64,000 bases of DNA from an uncultured Verrucomicrobiota bacterium (GCA_903907995.1 CAIVQH010000031.1:186001-250000); one strand, 5' to 3'; positions 1 through 9,459 are shown, numbered from the stretch's first letter. Numbers and translations: made by a program. The notes: a model not told the origin generated them from the letters alone.

Positions 1-1
1 G

Positions 2-994
2 GCCAATGCCGTACAGGTCGCACCGGCAGGGATGGCAGTGGCCGTTTCGGCCGCCGCGCTCGGAAATGCGGCCAGCGCCTCGACCCTCCTGGCAACCACC
101 GGAACGATCGCCATGTCCACACTGCAGAAGACGCTTCTCGCCGCCGCCGTCACCCTGTTCGCCGGGGTGGCGCTGTATGAGACCCGCCAAGCCGGGCAAC
201 TGGCTGACCAAGTGCGGGCCTCGCGGCAGCTGGACTCGCGGCTGACGGATCAGGTGCGGCAATTGCAGGGCGACCTCGCCGCCGCCGGCAACCAGGTGGC
301 CGGTCTCACCGCCAAAATGGCCGCCGAGGGCGGAAACACCGCCGAACTGCTGAAGGTACGGGGTGAGGTCGGCACCCTGCGGGCACGGCTCAGGGAGGCC
401 GAATCGGCGGCGGCACTTCCGCCCCAGCCGCCCCTCGCCAGCGCCAGTGCGTATTTTGAACGGGCGGGGCAGCATGAATTGAATCATGAGTACGAGGCCC
501 AGCTGGCGGATCTCAACCGGGCCATCGAATTGGACCCCAAGATGGCCGAAGCCTATCTCAGACGGGGTGCTCTTTATGCCTATAACCTGCCGCGTGAACG
601 CGGAGGCCAGGAACGAGCGCTGACCGACTTCAAACGCTGCTGCGAATTGAAACCCAATGATGAGGAAGCGCACTGGTGTCAGGCCACGGCGTACGAGCAG
701 CTCGGACGTTACGGCGAGTCCATCCAGGAGTGGACGACGCTGATCGAGGGAGACATTGATTATTCGATCAACGTGGAGGGAAAATCCAAGGTGCTGGCCC
801 GGGTGCATCTCAGCCGTGGCCGGGTCTATCAATACATGCAGGATCATGCCAAAGCCGTCGCCGACCTCACCGCAGCCCTGGAGCTGGACCCGTCACTGGA
901 AGGACTCCACACCCTGCGCGGGAGAAGTTACGAGGCATTGGGCGAAACCGAAAAGGCACGGCAGGACTTTGCAGCCGAGCCGAAGCGACCCTAG
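2..994 (+). CDS. ECF sigma factor C-terminal part (5' end outside window) with TM helix and TPR extension
   Basis: The reading frame is open to the left edge, so the gene begins outside the window. The first residues (ANAVQVAPAG, then an Ala/Thr-rich stretch) resemble the linker that follows the sigma-4 domain in many verrucomicrobial ECF sigma factors. The helix STLQKTLLAAAVTLFAGVAL (residues about 38-57 of the visible part) is a single membrane span. It is followed by a short coiled coil (about 60-130) and about four TPR units (about 150-325). The family reading is that a sigma factor is tethered to the membrane and its TPR part binds a partner or senses a signal. The sigma domains themselves are not visible. 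Alternatively a membrane-anchored TPR protein could start at the ATG at 113. A paralogue of the TM-TPR part follows 33 nt downstream. Confidence 0.65.
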   Translation, partial: ANAVQVAPAGMAVAVSAAALGNAASASTLLATTGTIAMSTLQKTLLAAAVTLFAGVALYETRQAGQLADQVRASRQLDSRLTDQVRQLQGDLAAAGNQVAGLTAKMAAEGGNTAELLKVRGEVGTLRARLREAESAAALPPQPPLASASAYFERAGQHELNHEYEAQLADLNRAIELDPKMAEAYLRRGALYAYNLPRERGGQERALTDFKRCCELKPNDEEAHWCQATAYEQLGRYGESIQEWTTLIEGDIDYSINVEGKSKVLARVHLSRGRVYQYMQDHAKAVADLTAALELDPSLEGLHTLRGRSYEALGETEKARQDFAAEPKRP

Positions 995-1027
995 CACCGC
1001 CCGGGACCGACTTTATCCGCCATTGCC

Positions 1028-1909
1028 ATGACCCGACTGCAAAAGACGCTCCTCGCGATCACCGTGGCCCTGCTGGCGGGATTGGGCCTGTATCAGGCGC
1101 ACCAAGCGGCACAGCTAAGTGACCAGGCGCGCGCGTCCCGTCAGCGGACGATGCTGCTGGGCGAGGAAATCCAGCGATTGCAGGGTGATCTGGCCGCAGC
1201 CAGCAACCATTTGGCGAGTCTCACCGCCAAAGCCGCCGGCGAGGCCGGGACTGCCGCCGAACTGCTGAGGCTGCGGGGTGAGGTGGACACGCTGCGGCTC
1301 CGGCTCACGGAGGCCGAACAGTCGGCGGGCCCCTTGCGCCAGCCGCCGCTGGCCAGCGCCCGCGCCTACTATGGCCGGGCCGGAACGCACTCGATGAATC
1401 ATGATTACGAGGCCGAACTGGCGGATCTGAACCGGGCCATTGAACTGGATCCGCAGATGGCCGAGGCGTATTTCATGCGGGGATGCCTTTATGATTCCAA
1501 TCTTCCCGAACGGCGGGGCGGAGCGGAAAAGGCCCTCGCCGACTACACGAGCTGCCTGGAACTTACCCCGCACGATGTCAGTGCGCTCGGGAACCGGGCC
1601 TACGTATTGGAACGTCTGCAACGGTATGATGAGGCAATTCAGGGTTGGACGGACTCGCTCCGGGACGACACCGACTTTTCGCACTATGGCGGCGACAAGG
1701 CCAACGACCGGGCCAGGATGCATGTCAGCCGGGGGAAGCTTTACAACCAGAAGCGGGACTATGCGAACGCGGTCGCCGACTTCACGGCGGCCCTGCAACT
1801 GGATCCGGCCCTGGAAGAGGCCCATCGCCTGCGGGGGAAGAGTTACGAGGCAATGGGGGACACGGAGAAGGCACAGCAGGATTTCGCGATCGAGCCGAAA
1901 CGGCCGTAG
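1028..1909 (+). CDS. Membrane-anchored TPR protein, paralogue of the preceding sigma-factor tail
   Basis: This 293-residue protein is collinear with the preceding gene from its membrane helix onward: TRLQKTLLAITVALLAGLGL, a short coiled coil, then about four TPR units ending in EPKRP as its neighbour does. It has no room for sigma domains because the ATG lies only 33 nt after the previous stop. It therefore looks like a partial tandem duplication that kept only the membrane-TPR module. The likely topology is a short cytoplasmic tip, one helix and an outward TPR domain, though the orientation is not certain. A role as competitor or partner of the sigma factor's tail is inference. Confidence 0.75.
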   Translation: MTRLQKTLLAITVALLAGLGLYQAHQAAQLSDQARASRQRTMLLGEEIQRLQGDLAAASNHLASLTAKAAGEAGTAAELLRLRGEVDTLRLRLTEAEQSAGPLRQPPLASARAYYGRAGTHSMNHDYEAELADLNRAIELDPQMAEAYFMRGCLYDSNLPERRGGAEKALADYTSCLELTPHDVSALGNRAYVLERLQRYDEAIQGWTDSLRDDTDFSHYGGDKANDRARMHVSRGKLYNQKRDYANAVADFTAALQLDPALEEAHRLRGKSYEAMGDTEKAQQDFAIEPKRP

Positions 1910-1964
1910 GCCTCGGAGTGTGCAGAAGCGGGAGCGGGGTGGCCAATCCAGGCGCTGAAGCGGT

Positions 1965-3533
1965 TCAGCCCCGGTCAACGCGCGGCGGGGGCAACTCCTT
2001 GTCATCCAGCATCTCGCGTACCTTGCGGGTAAGGGTGACGATCGAGTAAGGCTTGGCCAGGAACTGCACCCCGTAACCGAGCGTGCCGTGGTTCGTGACC
2101 GCGCCATCGGTGTAGCCGGAGGTGAAGAGGATACGGAGTTCGGGATAGGCGGCCCGCAACTGTTCGGCCATGGCCACGCCATCCATCAGCGGCATGATGA
2201 CATCGGTGACCACCAGCCGGATGGGCGTTCCGGTGCGCGCGCGGGCCACCTCCAGCGCCTCCTGGCCATTCGCCGCCGACAGCACCTCATAGCCCTGCCC
2301 CCCCAAGGCGAGGCACGCGAGGTGTCGCACGGCGGGCTCATCCTCGACGACCAGCACGGTTTCCGCTCCGCGCGGCAACACCCTGGACGCAAGGGGCCTG
2401 GCCTGGGGATCCGGCACCGGCGCGACCCGGGGGAAATACGTCTTGAAGGTGGTGCCCTGGCCCGGCTCGCTGCAAACCTCGATATGACCGCCGGATTCCC
2501 GGAGGATCGTCTGGCAGATCGCCAGCCCCAGGCCGGTGCCCTTGCCCTTGGGCTTGGTCGTAAAAAACGCCTCGAACAGCCGCTGCTTCACCTCCCGGGT
2601 CATGCCGGTGCCCGTGTCGCTGACACTGAGCATCACGTGGTCGCCGGCGTGAGTCTGCGCGTATTGCTCGTCGAGCCGGACATTGTGGGTCGTGATGCAG
2701 ATCTCGCCGCCGCCGGGCATCGCATCGCGGGCGTTGACGACCAGATTCATCAGCACCTGCCCGATGTGGCCGGAATCGGCCCGGACATGGGCGGTCGGCT
2801 CGCCGAGAAGAATGGTCAGGGTGACGTTTCCGTCCACCAGCTGGCGCAGCATCGGCCCCAGCTCCCGCACCACGGCATTGAGGTCGAGCACGACCGGGTT
2901 CACCGTTTCCTTGCGGCTGAAGACGAGCAGTTGCCGGGTCAGGGCGGCACCCCGCTCCGCCGCATTCCGGATCTCTTCGGCACAGGTTCGCAGATGGCTG
3001 TCCGGTTCCAGCTCGGCCGCGATCATTTCGCTGTAGCCCAGGATCACGGAAAGGAGGTTGTTGAAGTCATGGGCGACGCCCCCGGCCAGCTGCCCGACCA
3101 CCTCCATCTTTTGCGCCTCGACAAACTGCGCCTCCACCCGCCGTAGCCGGGCCCGTTCGTCCACTTCCAGCATGGCCCGGCGCACCGCGGGCACGAGGCG
3201 GGCCAGACGGTCCTTCAGGACGTAGTCCGTCGCGCCGCTCTTGAACGAGTCGATGGCCAGTTCCTCGCCCAGCGTTCCCGACACGAGGATCAAGGGAAGG
3301 GCCGGCCAGCGGGTGCGCACGAGGGCGGCGGCGGACAGACCGTCGTACGCGGGCAGCGAGAAATCCGAGAGGATCAGGTCAAAGCCGCCCGCTTCGAGCG
3401 CCGCCACAAAATCTGCGCGGTTTTGCACGCACGTGGTGGCACAGACGATGCCCGCGGCCTCCAGGGTGGATTGGATGAGCGTGGCATCGTGGGGATCATC
3501 CTCCAGATGCAGGATGTGGAGGGGGGACTTCAT
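1965..3533 (-). CDS. Hybrid sensor kinase REC-HisKA-HATPase-REC
   Basis: A 522-residue soluble hybrid kinase, starting at the ATG at 3533 (MKSPLHILHLEDD); upstream in-frame residues are not receiver-like. The N-terminal receiver (about 5-125) has acidic residues 11-13 and phospho-acceptor Asp57. The dimerisation domain has the H-box GGVAHDFNNLLS with His155. The ATPase domain has N-box NLVVNARD and G-boxes DTGTG and GTGLGLA. The C-terminal receiver (about 392-515) has Asp444 in VVTDVIMP. No membrane segment is present. The gene overlaps the upstream receiver gene by 38 nt, so translation is probably coupled. With its two neighbours it forms a phosphorelay in which the N-terminal receiver could accept phosphate from the upstream PAS kinase; that direction is inference. 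Confidence 0.9.
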   Translation of the reverse strand: MKSPLHILHLEDDPHDATLIQSTLEAAGIVCATTCVQNRADFVAALEAGGFDLILSDFSLPAYDGLSAAALVRTRWPALPLILVSGTLGEELAIDSFKSGATDYVLKDRLARLVPAVRRAMLEVDERARLRRVEAQFVEAQKMEVVGQLAGGVAHDFNNLLSVILGYSEMIAAELEPDSHLRTCAEEIRNAAERGAALTRQLLVFSRKETVNPVVLDLNAVVRELGPMLRQLVDGNVTLTILLGEPTAHVRADSGHIGQVLMNLVVNARDAMPGGGEICITTHNVRLDEQYAQTHAGDHVMLSVSDTGTGMTREVKQRLFEAFFTTKPKGKGTGLGLAICQTILRESGGHIEVCSEPGQGTTFKTYFPRVAPVPDPQARPLASRVLPRGAETVLVVEDEPAVRHLACLALGGQGYEVLSAANGQEALEVARARTGTPIRLVVTDVIMPLMDGVAMAEQLRAAYPELRILFTSGYTDGAVTNHGTLGYGVQFLAKPYSIVTLTRKVREMLDDKELPPPRVDRG

Positions 3534-4026
3534 GCTTGATTTCAGGGGTGCGGGAAACGGCCGGTTTCGCCTCGTCGGTCGGTGGTGGTGCCTCATTGAC
3601 GGCCGCCCAAAAAATGCCGAGCTGCTTCACCGCCCTCACGAATTCGGTGAACTCCACAGGTTTCACGACGTACGCATTGACCCCGTGCTGGTAACATTCG
3701 ACCAGGTCCGGGGTTTCACGGGAGGACGAGAGCACGACCACGGGGATGACCTTCAACTGGTCGTCGGCCTTGATGATCTTGAGCACCTCAAGTCCGTTGA
3801 GCTTGGGCATCTTGAGGTCGAGCAGCACGAGGATGGGGTTGCCTCCGGTCCGGGACGCGAAGGCTCCCCGGCAATACAGATAATCCAGCACCTCCGTCCC
3901 GTCGCGCACGACGGTGACCTTGTTGGCCAGGCGATGCTCCCCCAGCGCGGCCAGAGTCAGCTCGACGTCCAGCGGATCGTCCTCGGCCAGCAGGATGTTC
4001 TTAACGTTTCGGACCTCGGTGTTCAT
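3496..4026 (-). CDS. Single-domain response regulator, Rcp1-like
   Basis: A 176-residue protein consisting of one receiver domain (about 8-150) plus a short disordered tail. Visible key residues are Glu15-Asp16-Asp17, phospho-acceptor Asp70 in LLDLKMPKLNGLEV, and Lys122 in VVKPVEF. The pattern LLAEDDPLDVELTLAAL and the PVEF end resemble the Rcp-type receivers that pair with phytochrome-like or PAS/GAF kinases. The ATG overlaps the stop of the upstream kinase by 4 nt (ATGA), and its own end overlaps the hybrid kinase, so the three are one transcription unit. It has no output domain and probably shuttles phosphate to a protein partner. Confidence 0.88.
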   Translation of the reverse strand: MNTEVRNVKNILLAEDDPLDVELTLAALGEHRLANKVTVVRDGTEVLDYLYCRGAFASRTGGNPILVLLDLKMPKLNGLEVLKIIKADDQLKVIPVVVLSSSRETPDLVECYQHGVNAYVVKPVEFTEFVRAVKQLGIFWAAVNEAPPPTDEAKPAVSRTPEIKHEVPPPHPASGG

Positions 4027-6128
4027 GCCGTCGGGGGGAGGGTGTTCGGGAGAGAAAAATAGAAGGTCGCGCCGCCATCCACCACCCCTTCGGCCCAGAC
4101 CCGGCCGCCATGCCGGCGAATGATCCTTTGGACGTTGGCCAGCCCAATGCCCGTGCCCTCGAACTCGTCCTGGTGGTGCAGGCGCTGGAACACGCCGAAC
4201 AGTTTGCCGGCATATTGCGGATCGAACCCGGCGCCGTTGTCGCGGATGAAGACCACCGTCTCGTCCCCGTCGCGCAGGGCTCCGATCTCAATCCGGGGGG
4301 CGGCGCGCCGACCGGTGAATTTGACCGCGTTGGCGACCAGATTGACGAGCACCAGACGCAGCAGGGCGCGGTCGGCCCAGACGGACGGCAGCGGGTGGAT
4401 GACCCACTCAATGCCCCTGGCTTTGGTTTCCACCGCAAAATCACCCAGCGTCTCCCGGACCAGTTCGTCGAGCTTGACCGCCGTTTCTTGCAGGGCCGCG
4501 CGGCCCACGCGGGAGAAGGCCAGCAGGTCATCGATCAGGTCACCCATCCGTCTGGCCGAGGCCGAAATCGTGGCGAGATGACGGAGGCTTTTCTGCGAGA
4601 GCGACGCGCCCGCGTCCTCCTGGAGGAGCTGGACGAAGCCGCTGATGTGGCGCAGCGGCGCGCGCAAATCATGGGAGACAGAATAGCTGAACGCCTCCAG
4701 CTCGTGGTTGGCAGCCTCCAGTTGCGCGGTGCGCTCAGTGACGCGCAGTTCGAGCCCGGCATTGAGCTGGCGGATGGTTTCTTCCGCCAAGCGGCGCTCG
4801 ATGATGGCCCAGCAACGCTCGACGACATCCTGCACGAGGCTGATCTCACGCGGCTGCCAGTCGCGCGGGGTGGTCTGATGCACCGCCATCATCGCGTGAA
4901 CCGCCCCCGCCTTCACCAACGGGCACGTGATGATGGCCTGGATGCCGATGGAGTTGAACATGTCCGCCCCTTCGCCGGGCAACAGCTCCCGATCCACATC
5001 GCGGATCACCAGCGTCCGGCCGCTCTGGAGCTTGGCGACGGCCCGCGGCCCGAAGCGGGAGAGCCGGTACCGGCCCACCGTGCTGGCGCAGCCATCGGTG
5101 TAATCATGCCGGATCGCGAACCGCTCGCCGTCCGGTTCCATCTCCGCATAGGCACAGCGGGAGGCGCGCAGGTGCTCGCCCAGCATCCGGGCGACCACGG
5201 CCATGATGGCGGACGGATCGGCCAGCGTGCGGATGGCCTCCGCCAGCTCGTTCAGAAAGCGGAACTGACCCTCGCTTTCGCGGAGGGCCTGCTCCATCTG
5301 CCGGCGCTCGGTGATGTCCACCGAAGCCCCCAGCACGGCCGGCTCGCCCGTGGGCGAAATGCTGAAGGGAACTTTGGTGGTCTGCAGCACGCGCACCTTC
5401 CCCTGCGCGTCGGTGAACTGCTCCTGGGCGATGAATTTGGGCCGTCCGCTTTCGATCACTTCGCGGTCAGCTGCCAAAAACCGGAGCGCCTCGCCCTGGT
5501 TCAGGACCAGTTCCTCCTGCGTCCGCCCCTGGACCTGCCCCGGGTTTAGCCCATAGGCTGCGGAAAGGGTCTGGTTGACCAGCAGGAACCGCCCATGGCG
5601 GTCCTTGGCGAAGATGAACATTGGCACCAGGTCGATGATCTGCCGCAGCCGCGCTTCGCTCGCCCGCACCGCTTCCTCGACCCGCTTGCGTTCCGTGATG
5701 TCACGCACGTTGCATTGGATCACGTTGCAGTCGCCGGCCTCATACACGTTGCAGACAAACTCCACGGCGACGTGGCGGCCGTCCCGTGTTTTTAGCGGCA
5801 GGTCCTCATAGCGCACGTAGCCGTCCCGTTGCAGGCGCTCCAGCATGACCTTGTTCGACTCGATGTCCTTGAACGGGCTCAGCTCGCCGACGGTCTGGCC
5901 CACCATCTCGGCGTGGGAGAAGCCCAGCAGCTCGACCAGGAACGGATTCACATCGGTGATGCGCCCGGTCTCCACCTCCAGAATCAGGATGCCGTCCCGC
6001 GCGGCTTCAAAGAGCCGCCGATAACGCAGTTCCGAGGCGCGGAGCGCCGGCATGCCCGCATCCGCGCCCGGCGGTGACGGGGCTTCGGTCGCCACGTTCG
6101 TATGCGATGGATCATCAGCGGGTTTCAT
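4023..6128 (-). CDS. PAS-PAS-GAF sensor histidine kinase
   Basis: About 701 residues from the chosen ATG (MKPADDPSHT). Upstream in-frame codons continue to 6437 but have the composition of non-coding DNA. Two PAS domains (about 35-150 and 160-285, each ending in DITERR/K), a GAF domain (about 295-440), a helical linker, then HisKA with SYSVSHDLRAPLRH and an ATPase domain with NLVANAVKFT, DNGAGFDP and GTGIGLANV. No membrane helices, so a cytoplasmic sensor. The H-box type is that of bacteriophytochrome-like kinases, which fits the Rcp-like receiver encoded next. The ligand is unknown; no chromophore-binding Cys was identified. An AAGGAG lies directly against the ATG, which is too close, so the exact start remains uncertain. 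Confidence 0.88.
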   Translation of the reverse strand: MKPADDPSHTNVATEAPSPPGADAGMPALRASELRYRRLFEAARDGILILEVETGRITDVNPFLVELLGFSHAEMVGQTVGELSPFKDIESNKVMLERLQRDGYVRYEDLPLKTRDGRHVAVEFVCNVYEAGDCNVIQCNVRDITERKRVEEAVRASEARLRQIIDLVPMFIFAKDRHGRFLLVNQTLSAAYGLNPGQVQGRTQEELVLNQGEALRFLAADREVIESGRPKFIAQEQFTDAQGKVRVLQTTKVPFSISPTGEPAVLGASVDITERRQMEQALRESEGQFRFLNELAEAIRTLADPSAIMAVVARMLGEHLRASRCAYAEMEPDGERFAIRHDYTDGCASTVGRYRLSRFGPRAVAKLQSGRTLVIRDVDRELLPGEGADMFNSIGIQAIITCPLVKAGAVHAMMAVHQTTPRDWQPREISLVQDVVERCWAIIERRLAEETIRQLNAGLELRVTERTAQLEAANHELEAFSYSVSHDLRAPLRHISGFVQLLQEDAGASLSQKSLRHLATISASARRMGDLIDDLLAFSRVGRAALQETAVKLDELVRETLGDFAVETKARGIEWVIHPLPSVWADRALLRLVLVNLVANAVKFTGRRAAPRIEIGALRDGDETVVFIRDNGAGFDPQYAGKLFGVFQRLHHQDEFEGTGIGLANVQRIIRRHGGRVWAEGVVDGGATFYFSLPNTLPPTA

Positions 6129-6486
6129 CTCCTTGGCGTCCGGTTGCCCCAGGTTACCGGCACTCGGGCGGCCTCCGAGGAAATCCAGCGGATTGTTCCT
6201 GGAGTCACCGCTCGCGGTGCGGCACTGGCCAATACCATGGCGTATCCGTTCCCGGCGAGAGGCGCTGCCTGATATGGCCTCGGGAAGCTGACTAAATATC
6301 AGGAGGCATCTCGGTGCCATGGGGTGTTCACCTGATGGGGGCAAAACGCACCCCGATTGTGTTCTGCGGCGAAGCCAGGCCAAGGCCCCCAGCACCTCGC
6401 TTCCACACCGTTCTTCCCGCTTACAGGCTAACAGCACCCCGCCGCTTCACATTGGACCCGCACCATTTTCATCCGGGACTGAATCT
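6129..6486. other. Intergenic region upstream of the PAS kinase
   Basis: About 358 nt between the kinase start and the end of the IF3N-like gene. An open frame runs through most of it in frame with the kinase, but the translation has no recognisable domain and an atypical composition. I see no convincing promoter, hairpin or repeat. Confidence 0.4.
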
Positions 6487-6861
6487 CTAGGCAGGACCCT
6501 TCATTTGCTGCAGCACTTGCTTGGTGATGGCATTCGCCACCCAGCAAAAGCGTCCGTAGTCCACGATGATGCAGACCGGCGGCGAGGCTGAGGGCTCGAT
6601 CTCGACCAAATCCCAACCTTGACCTTGGGCCAGCTCCAGCGCATGCGCCAAGGGCATCACCAAATCGGAAAGCCCGATGAGATCCACCAGCCTGACCGGA
6701 TCGGCGGTAATCCGGCGGTTGAGGCGAAATTTCCAGAGTTGGGTCTGCGCGGTCAGTGCGGCATAAGACGCCTGGTGCGGGATCTTCAGCACGTCGATCA
6801 GGTCCTTGCAGCCCTCGGGCAGGAGGCCGGACCGGTCGTGGGAATCGTTTGAATCCTGCAT
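6487..6861 (-). CDS. Stand-alone IF3 N-terminal-domain-like protein
   Basis: A 124-residue protein. Residues about 47-108 match the N-terminal domain of translation initiation factor IF-3: the order INRRI-like start, VRLVD, an ALELAQ helix, [14 protein letters not shown] and DYGRF. In true IF3 this domain is followed by a linker and a ribosome-binding C-terminal domain of about 90 residues; here the protein stops about 15 residues after DYGRF, so it cannot be the housekeeping InfC. The first about 45 residues are not part of IF3. The ATG at 6861 is preceded by GGAG at a good distance. The neighbours give no functional hint: a ClpC fragment is divergent and the kinase operon lies downstream. 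A regulatory role at the ribosome is possible but is inference. Confidence 0.7.
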   Translation of the reverse strand: MQDSNDSHDRSGLLPEGCKDLIDVLKIPHQASYAALTAQTQLWKFRLNRRITADPVRLVDLIGLSDLVMPLAHALELAQGQGWDLVEIEPSASPPVCIIVDYGRFCWVANAITKQVLQQMKGPA

Positions 6862-6962
6862 ACGTCATCTCCGCGTCGCCCATCCGCCGGGGATGGACAC
6901 TCATATCCTGTGAGTTAACATCCAACCCGTCTCCGGGCAAAATTGCGAGAAGGTGCCGCAAT

Positions 6963-7148
6963 ATGGATGCACAGCCACCTCAATTTACCCCCCGCGCGCA
7001 GCAGACCCTTGCCCTGGCACGCCAGGAGGCGGTCCGCCTCAATCACAATTTTGTGGGCACGGAGCATGTGCTGCTCGGGCTGATCGGCCTGGGACAGGGC
7101 GTCGCCGTGACGGTCCTCCAACGCCCGGGACTCATACCAGTTCCCTGA
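6963..7148 (+). pseudogene. ClpC N-terminal domain stub
   Basis: A 61-codon frame. Residues about 8-55 ([16 protein letters not shown], then [16 protein letters not shown] and [11 protein letters not shown]) are a close match to the start of the Clp N-terminal repeat of ClpC ATPases. The match ends after VLQR and the frame stops seven codons later. Neither the second half of the Clp N repeat nor any AAA+ domain follows; a palindromic element begins 16 nt after the stop. A GAGAAGG ribosome-binding-like sequence precedes the ATG. It is most simply a truncated remnant of a clpC copy, cut at or near the insertion of the element. A functional mini-protein that mimics the ClpC adaptor surface cannot be excluded. 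Confidence 0.65.
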
Positions 7149-7163
7149 AAGAAACGGTACATT

Positions 7164-7292
7164 GGTAGGGACGGTGCGCTGCGCCGTCCCCGTCGCCGAG
7201 CGCAGCGTCAGGCGACGGAACGAACGCCCACGGCGTCCGCAAGTTTCCGCCGCCCCTTCAGGGCGGGGACGCCGCAGCGCACCATCCCTACC
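7164..7292. repeat. Palindromic intergenic element with 28-nt terminal inverted arms
   Basis: The left arm 7164-7191 and right arm 7265-7292 are inverted copies with 2 mismatches in 28 nt. Inside are two smaller hairpins, around 7190-7216 (cgtcgcc/ggcgacg) and around 7251-7269 (cgcccc-ttca-gggcgg). There is no coding potential. The core cgccccttcaggg recurs in the hairpin at 22779-22833, and part of the left arm recurs at 35995-36013. It looks like a REP- or MITE-like non-autonomous repeat. Confidence 0.7.
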
Positions 7293-7355
7293 CATTGGCC
7301 CGATTATCATCGGGAAATGGTATTATGTGCCAAGAAAACCGAAGCGCCGCCCGCT

Positions 7356-9446
7356 TCACTCCTCGACGGCCCGGTACAGACGGAAGGCGTTGGTGGTGGC
7401 ACCGGGATCGATCACCCGCCGGATGCCATAATAGTCGCCGTTGCCGTAGGAGGTGGGGCTCTCCGGGGCGAGGTCGGTCCAGGTCTGCTGGTCGGTGGTG
7501 TATTGCACGCGGTAGCGCCGGCCGTACACGCCGCTCAGGGCCAGCTGCAGGCCCACGTCGGGCACCCAGCGCGCCTGGGTGAACCGCGCGCCGCCCTGCG
7601 GGAGGCTGAAGTAGATCCTGTCCCCGCCCACGGCCACATACACGCCGTCCCGGTAGGCGATGCTTTTCAGGCCAATGAGGTCGGGCAGGCTGAGCTCGGA
7701 CCAGGCACTGCCGTCAGTGGACCAACTCACCCGGCCATCCTCCCCGACTGCCACAAACCCGCCTTCCGCCGCGGTCACCCCGTTCAGGTGGTCGCTGGTG
7801 ATGTGGGGCTGCCAGCTCACGCCGTTGGTGGAAACGGCGGTGTATTGTGAACCGACGGCCACATAGGTGCCGCCGGCGTAGGCAAGCGCCTCGCCATAAT
7901 AGGAGGTGTTGAGACCGAGGTTGGCAAATGTCTACGTCAGCCCGTCGGGGCTGCGCGCCACGCGGTTGGGCCAACCATAGGGCGCATCCGGTGAAGCGCC
8001 GTTGAGGAACAGAAACTGCTGGCCATCGTCGACGATGGCGCGGGCGTAGTTCGCCGGTGTCCCCTGGTAGCCCGGGGTGATCTGCCAGTCGATGCCGTCG
8101 GTGGAGGTAAGGTACGCTCCGGCGACCACGTAACGGCCGCGCGCGTAGGCCACGCCGCGCAGGGTGTACGTGGGGCCCCTCGTCTGGGTATGCCGGAGCG
8201 TCCATGCACGCGTGTCCAGGCTGGTCAGGACGGTGCCGTGGTCGCCGGTGGCGAGGGTGAGCCCGCCGCCGGTGCCGACGCCGTAAAGATCCTCCGTGGT
8301 GCCGCTAACCTCCTGCCGCCAATCCGTGCCGTTGGCCGACGTGAGAATCGTGCCGTGCCCCCCGACGGCAACGAAACCATCCGTCGTCGCGCTCACCGCA
8401 TTCAGCGGATAGCCGCCGTGCTGGGGCGAAGTCCAGTGAAGACCATCCGCCGAGGTGTAACTGATGCCCGGCGCGCTGACGGCGACGAAGCGGCCATTCA
8501 CATGCGACACGCCGACGAGCCGGAAACGCGTGACGTCGAAATCGAACGTCCAGTGCTCCGCATCCGCGGAATGCCCCACCACGCCCGTACCGACCGCCAC
8601 GTATTGGCCATTGGCATAAGCGGCGTCGGTGAAGCCGATCGTGCCGGCCGGCTTCTGGACGCTCCAGGTCGTACCGCCGTCGTGGGAGGTGGCAATGACG
8701 CCGTTCGTGGAGCCGCTGAGGGGTTGGCCTAGTGCCATCAGCACGCCATTCAATTGGCGCAGGCCGAGCCAGCGCGAGGCTTCCCCGGTGCCGCCCGGCA
8801 GCGGGTCCACGGGATGCCACTGCCAATGGCGGCCATCCGTCGAGTGCCACGCGCCGTTTTCCGGCGTGAGCAGCACGAAGTGATCGCCCGCAAAGACGAG
8901 GCCGGCGCTGCCGGGGTAGGAGAAGAAGCTGGCGGCGGTCCAGTTCAACAGGTTGGTGGAGGTGTCCAGGCCGTCGAAGCCTCCTCCACTTTCGGCGCTG
9001 GCCGCCACATAGATGCCGTTGCCGAAGGCGACGGTGGACCACCGGTGCGTGCTGCCCTGCATCTGCCCGGGCTGCAGCGCCCAGGTCCGGTTGTTCTCCA
9101 AGGCCGAGATGCGGCCGGAGAATCCGTCCACGCCCAGCAATTTGCCATCCACCGTGATGAACGCCGGGCTGTCAAAGATGGAAAAGGGGGCCGACGAACC
9201 CCACAGCTCGCCGTCATAGCAGGTCAGGCCTTCAGGACGCACGGCGAGCACCCGATCCTGGGAACCGTACAGCGCGCCAACCGGCAACGACTTCAGACCA
9301 AACTTGCCCGCCGATCCCGTGAGCGGGGTCGGAAAGGCCACCACCCAGTTCGTGCGCGGGGCCGCAGCGAGGCGGGGATGGAAGAACATCAGCAACAGCC
9401 CCAATAGCGTCAGGGGCAGGCGAACTTGTGGACAAAGACGGTGCAT
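7356..9446 (-). pseudogene. Secreted BNR/Asp-box propeller protein, interrupted by one in-frame amber codon
   Basis: The start is the ATG at 9446, giving a signal peptide (MHRLCPQVRLPLTLLGLLLM...RLAAA). About 695 codons encode repeated S-x-DG-x-x-W Asp-box motifs alternating with YVAVG/FVAVG strands, typical of a secreted beta-propeller. The C-terminal part (RYRVQYTTDQQTWTDL...RLYRAVEE) is the verrucomicrobial tail domain shared with its paralogues. The frame is broken only by TAG at 7932-7934, exactly where paralogues have Trp (SPDGLT-stop against TDGKNWT), so TGG to TAG is the likely change. The rest is intact. It follows the second paralogue by 13 nt and was probably cotranscribed with it. 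It is either a recent pseudogene or a sequence error. Confidence 0.8.
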
Positions 9447-9459
9447 GTGTCGGTGTTCC

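Noticed and set aside
6129..6437. A 103-residue N-terminal extension of the PAS kinase
   Set aside because: The residues are Arg/Ser/Pro-rich with no helix or domain pattern and the recognisable protein begins near the ATG at 6128.
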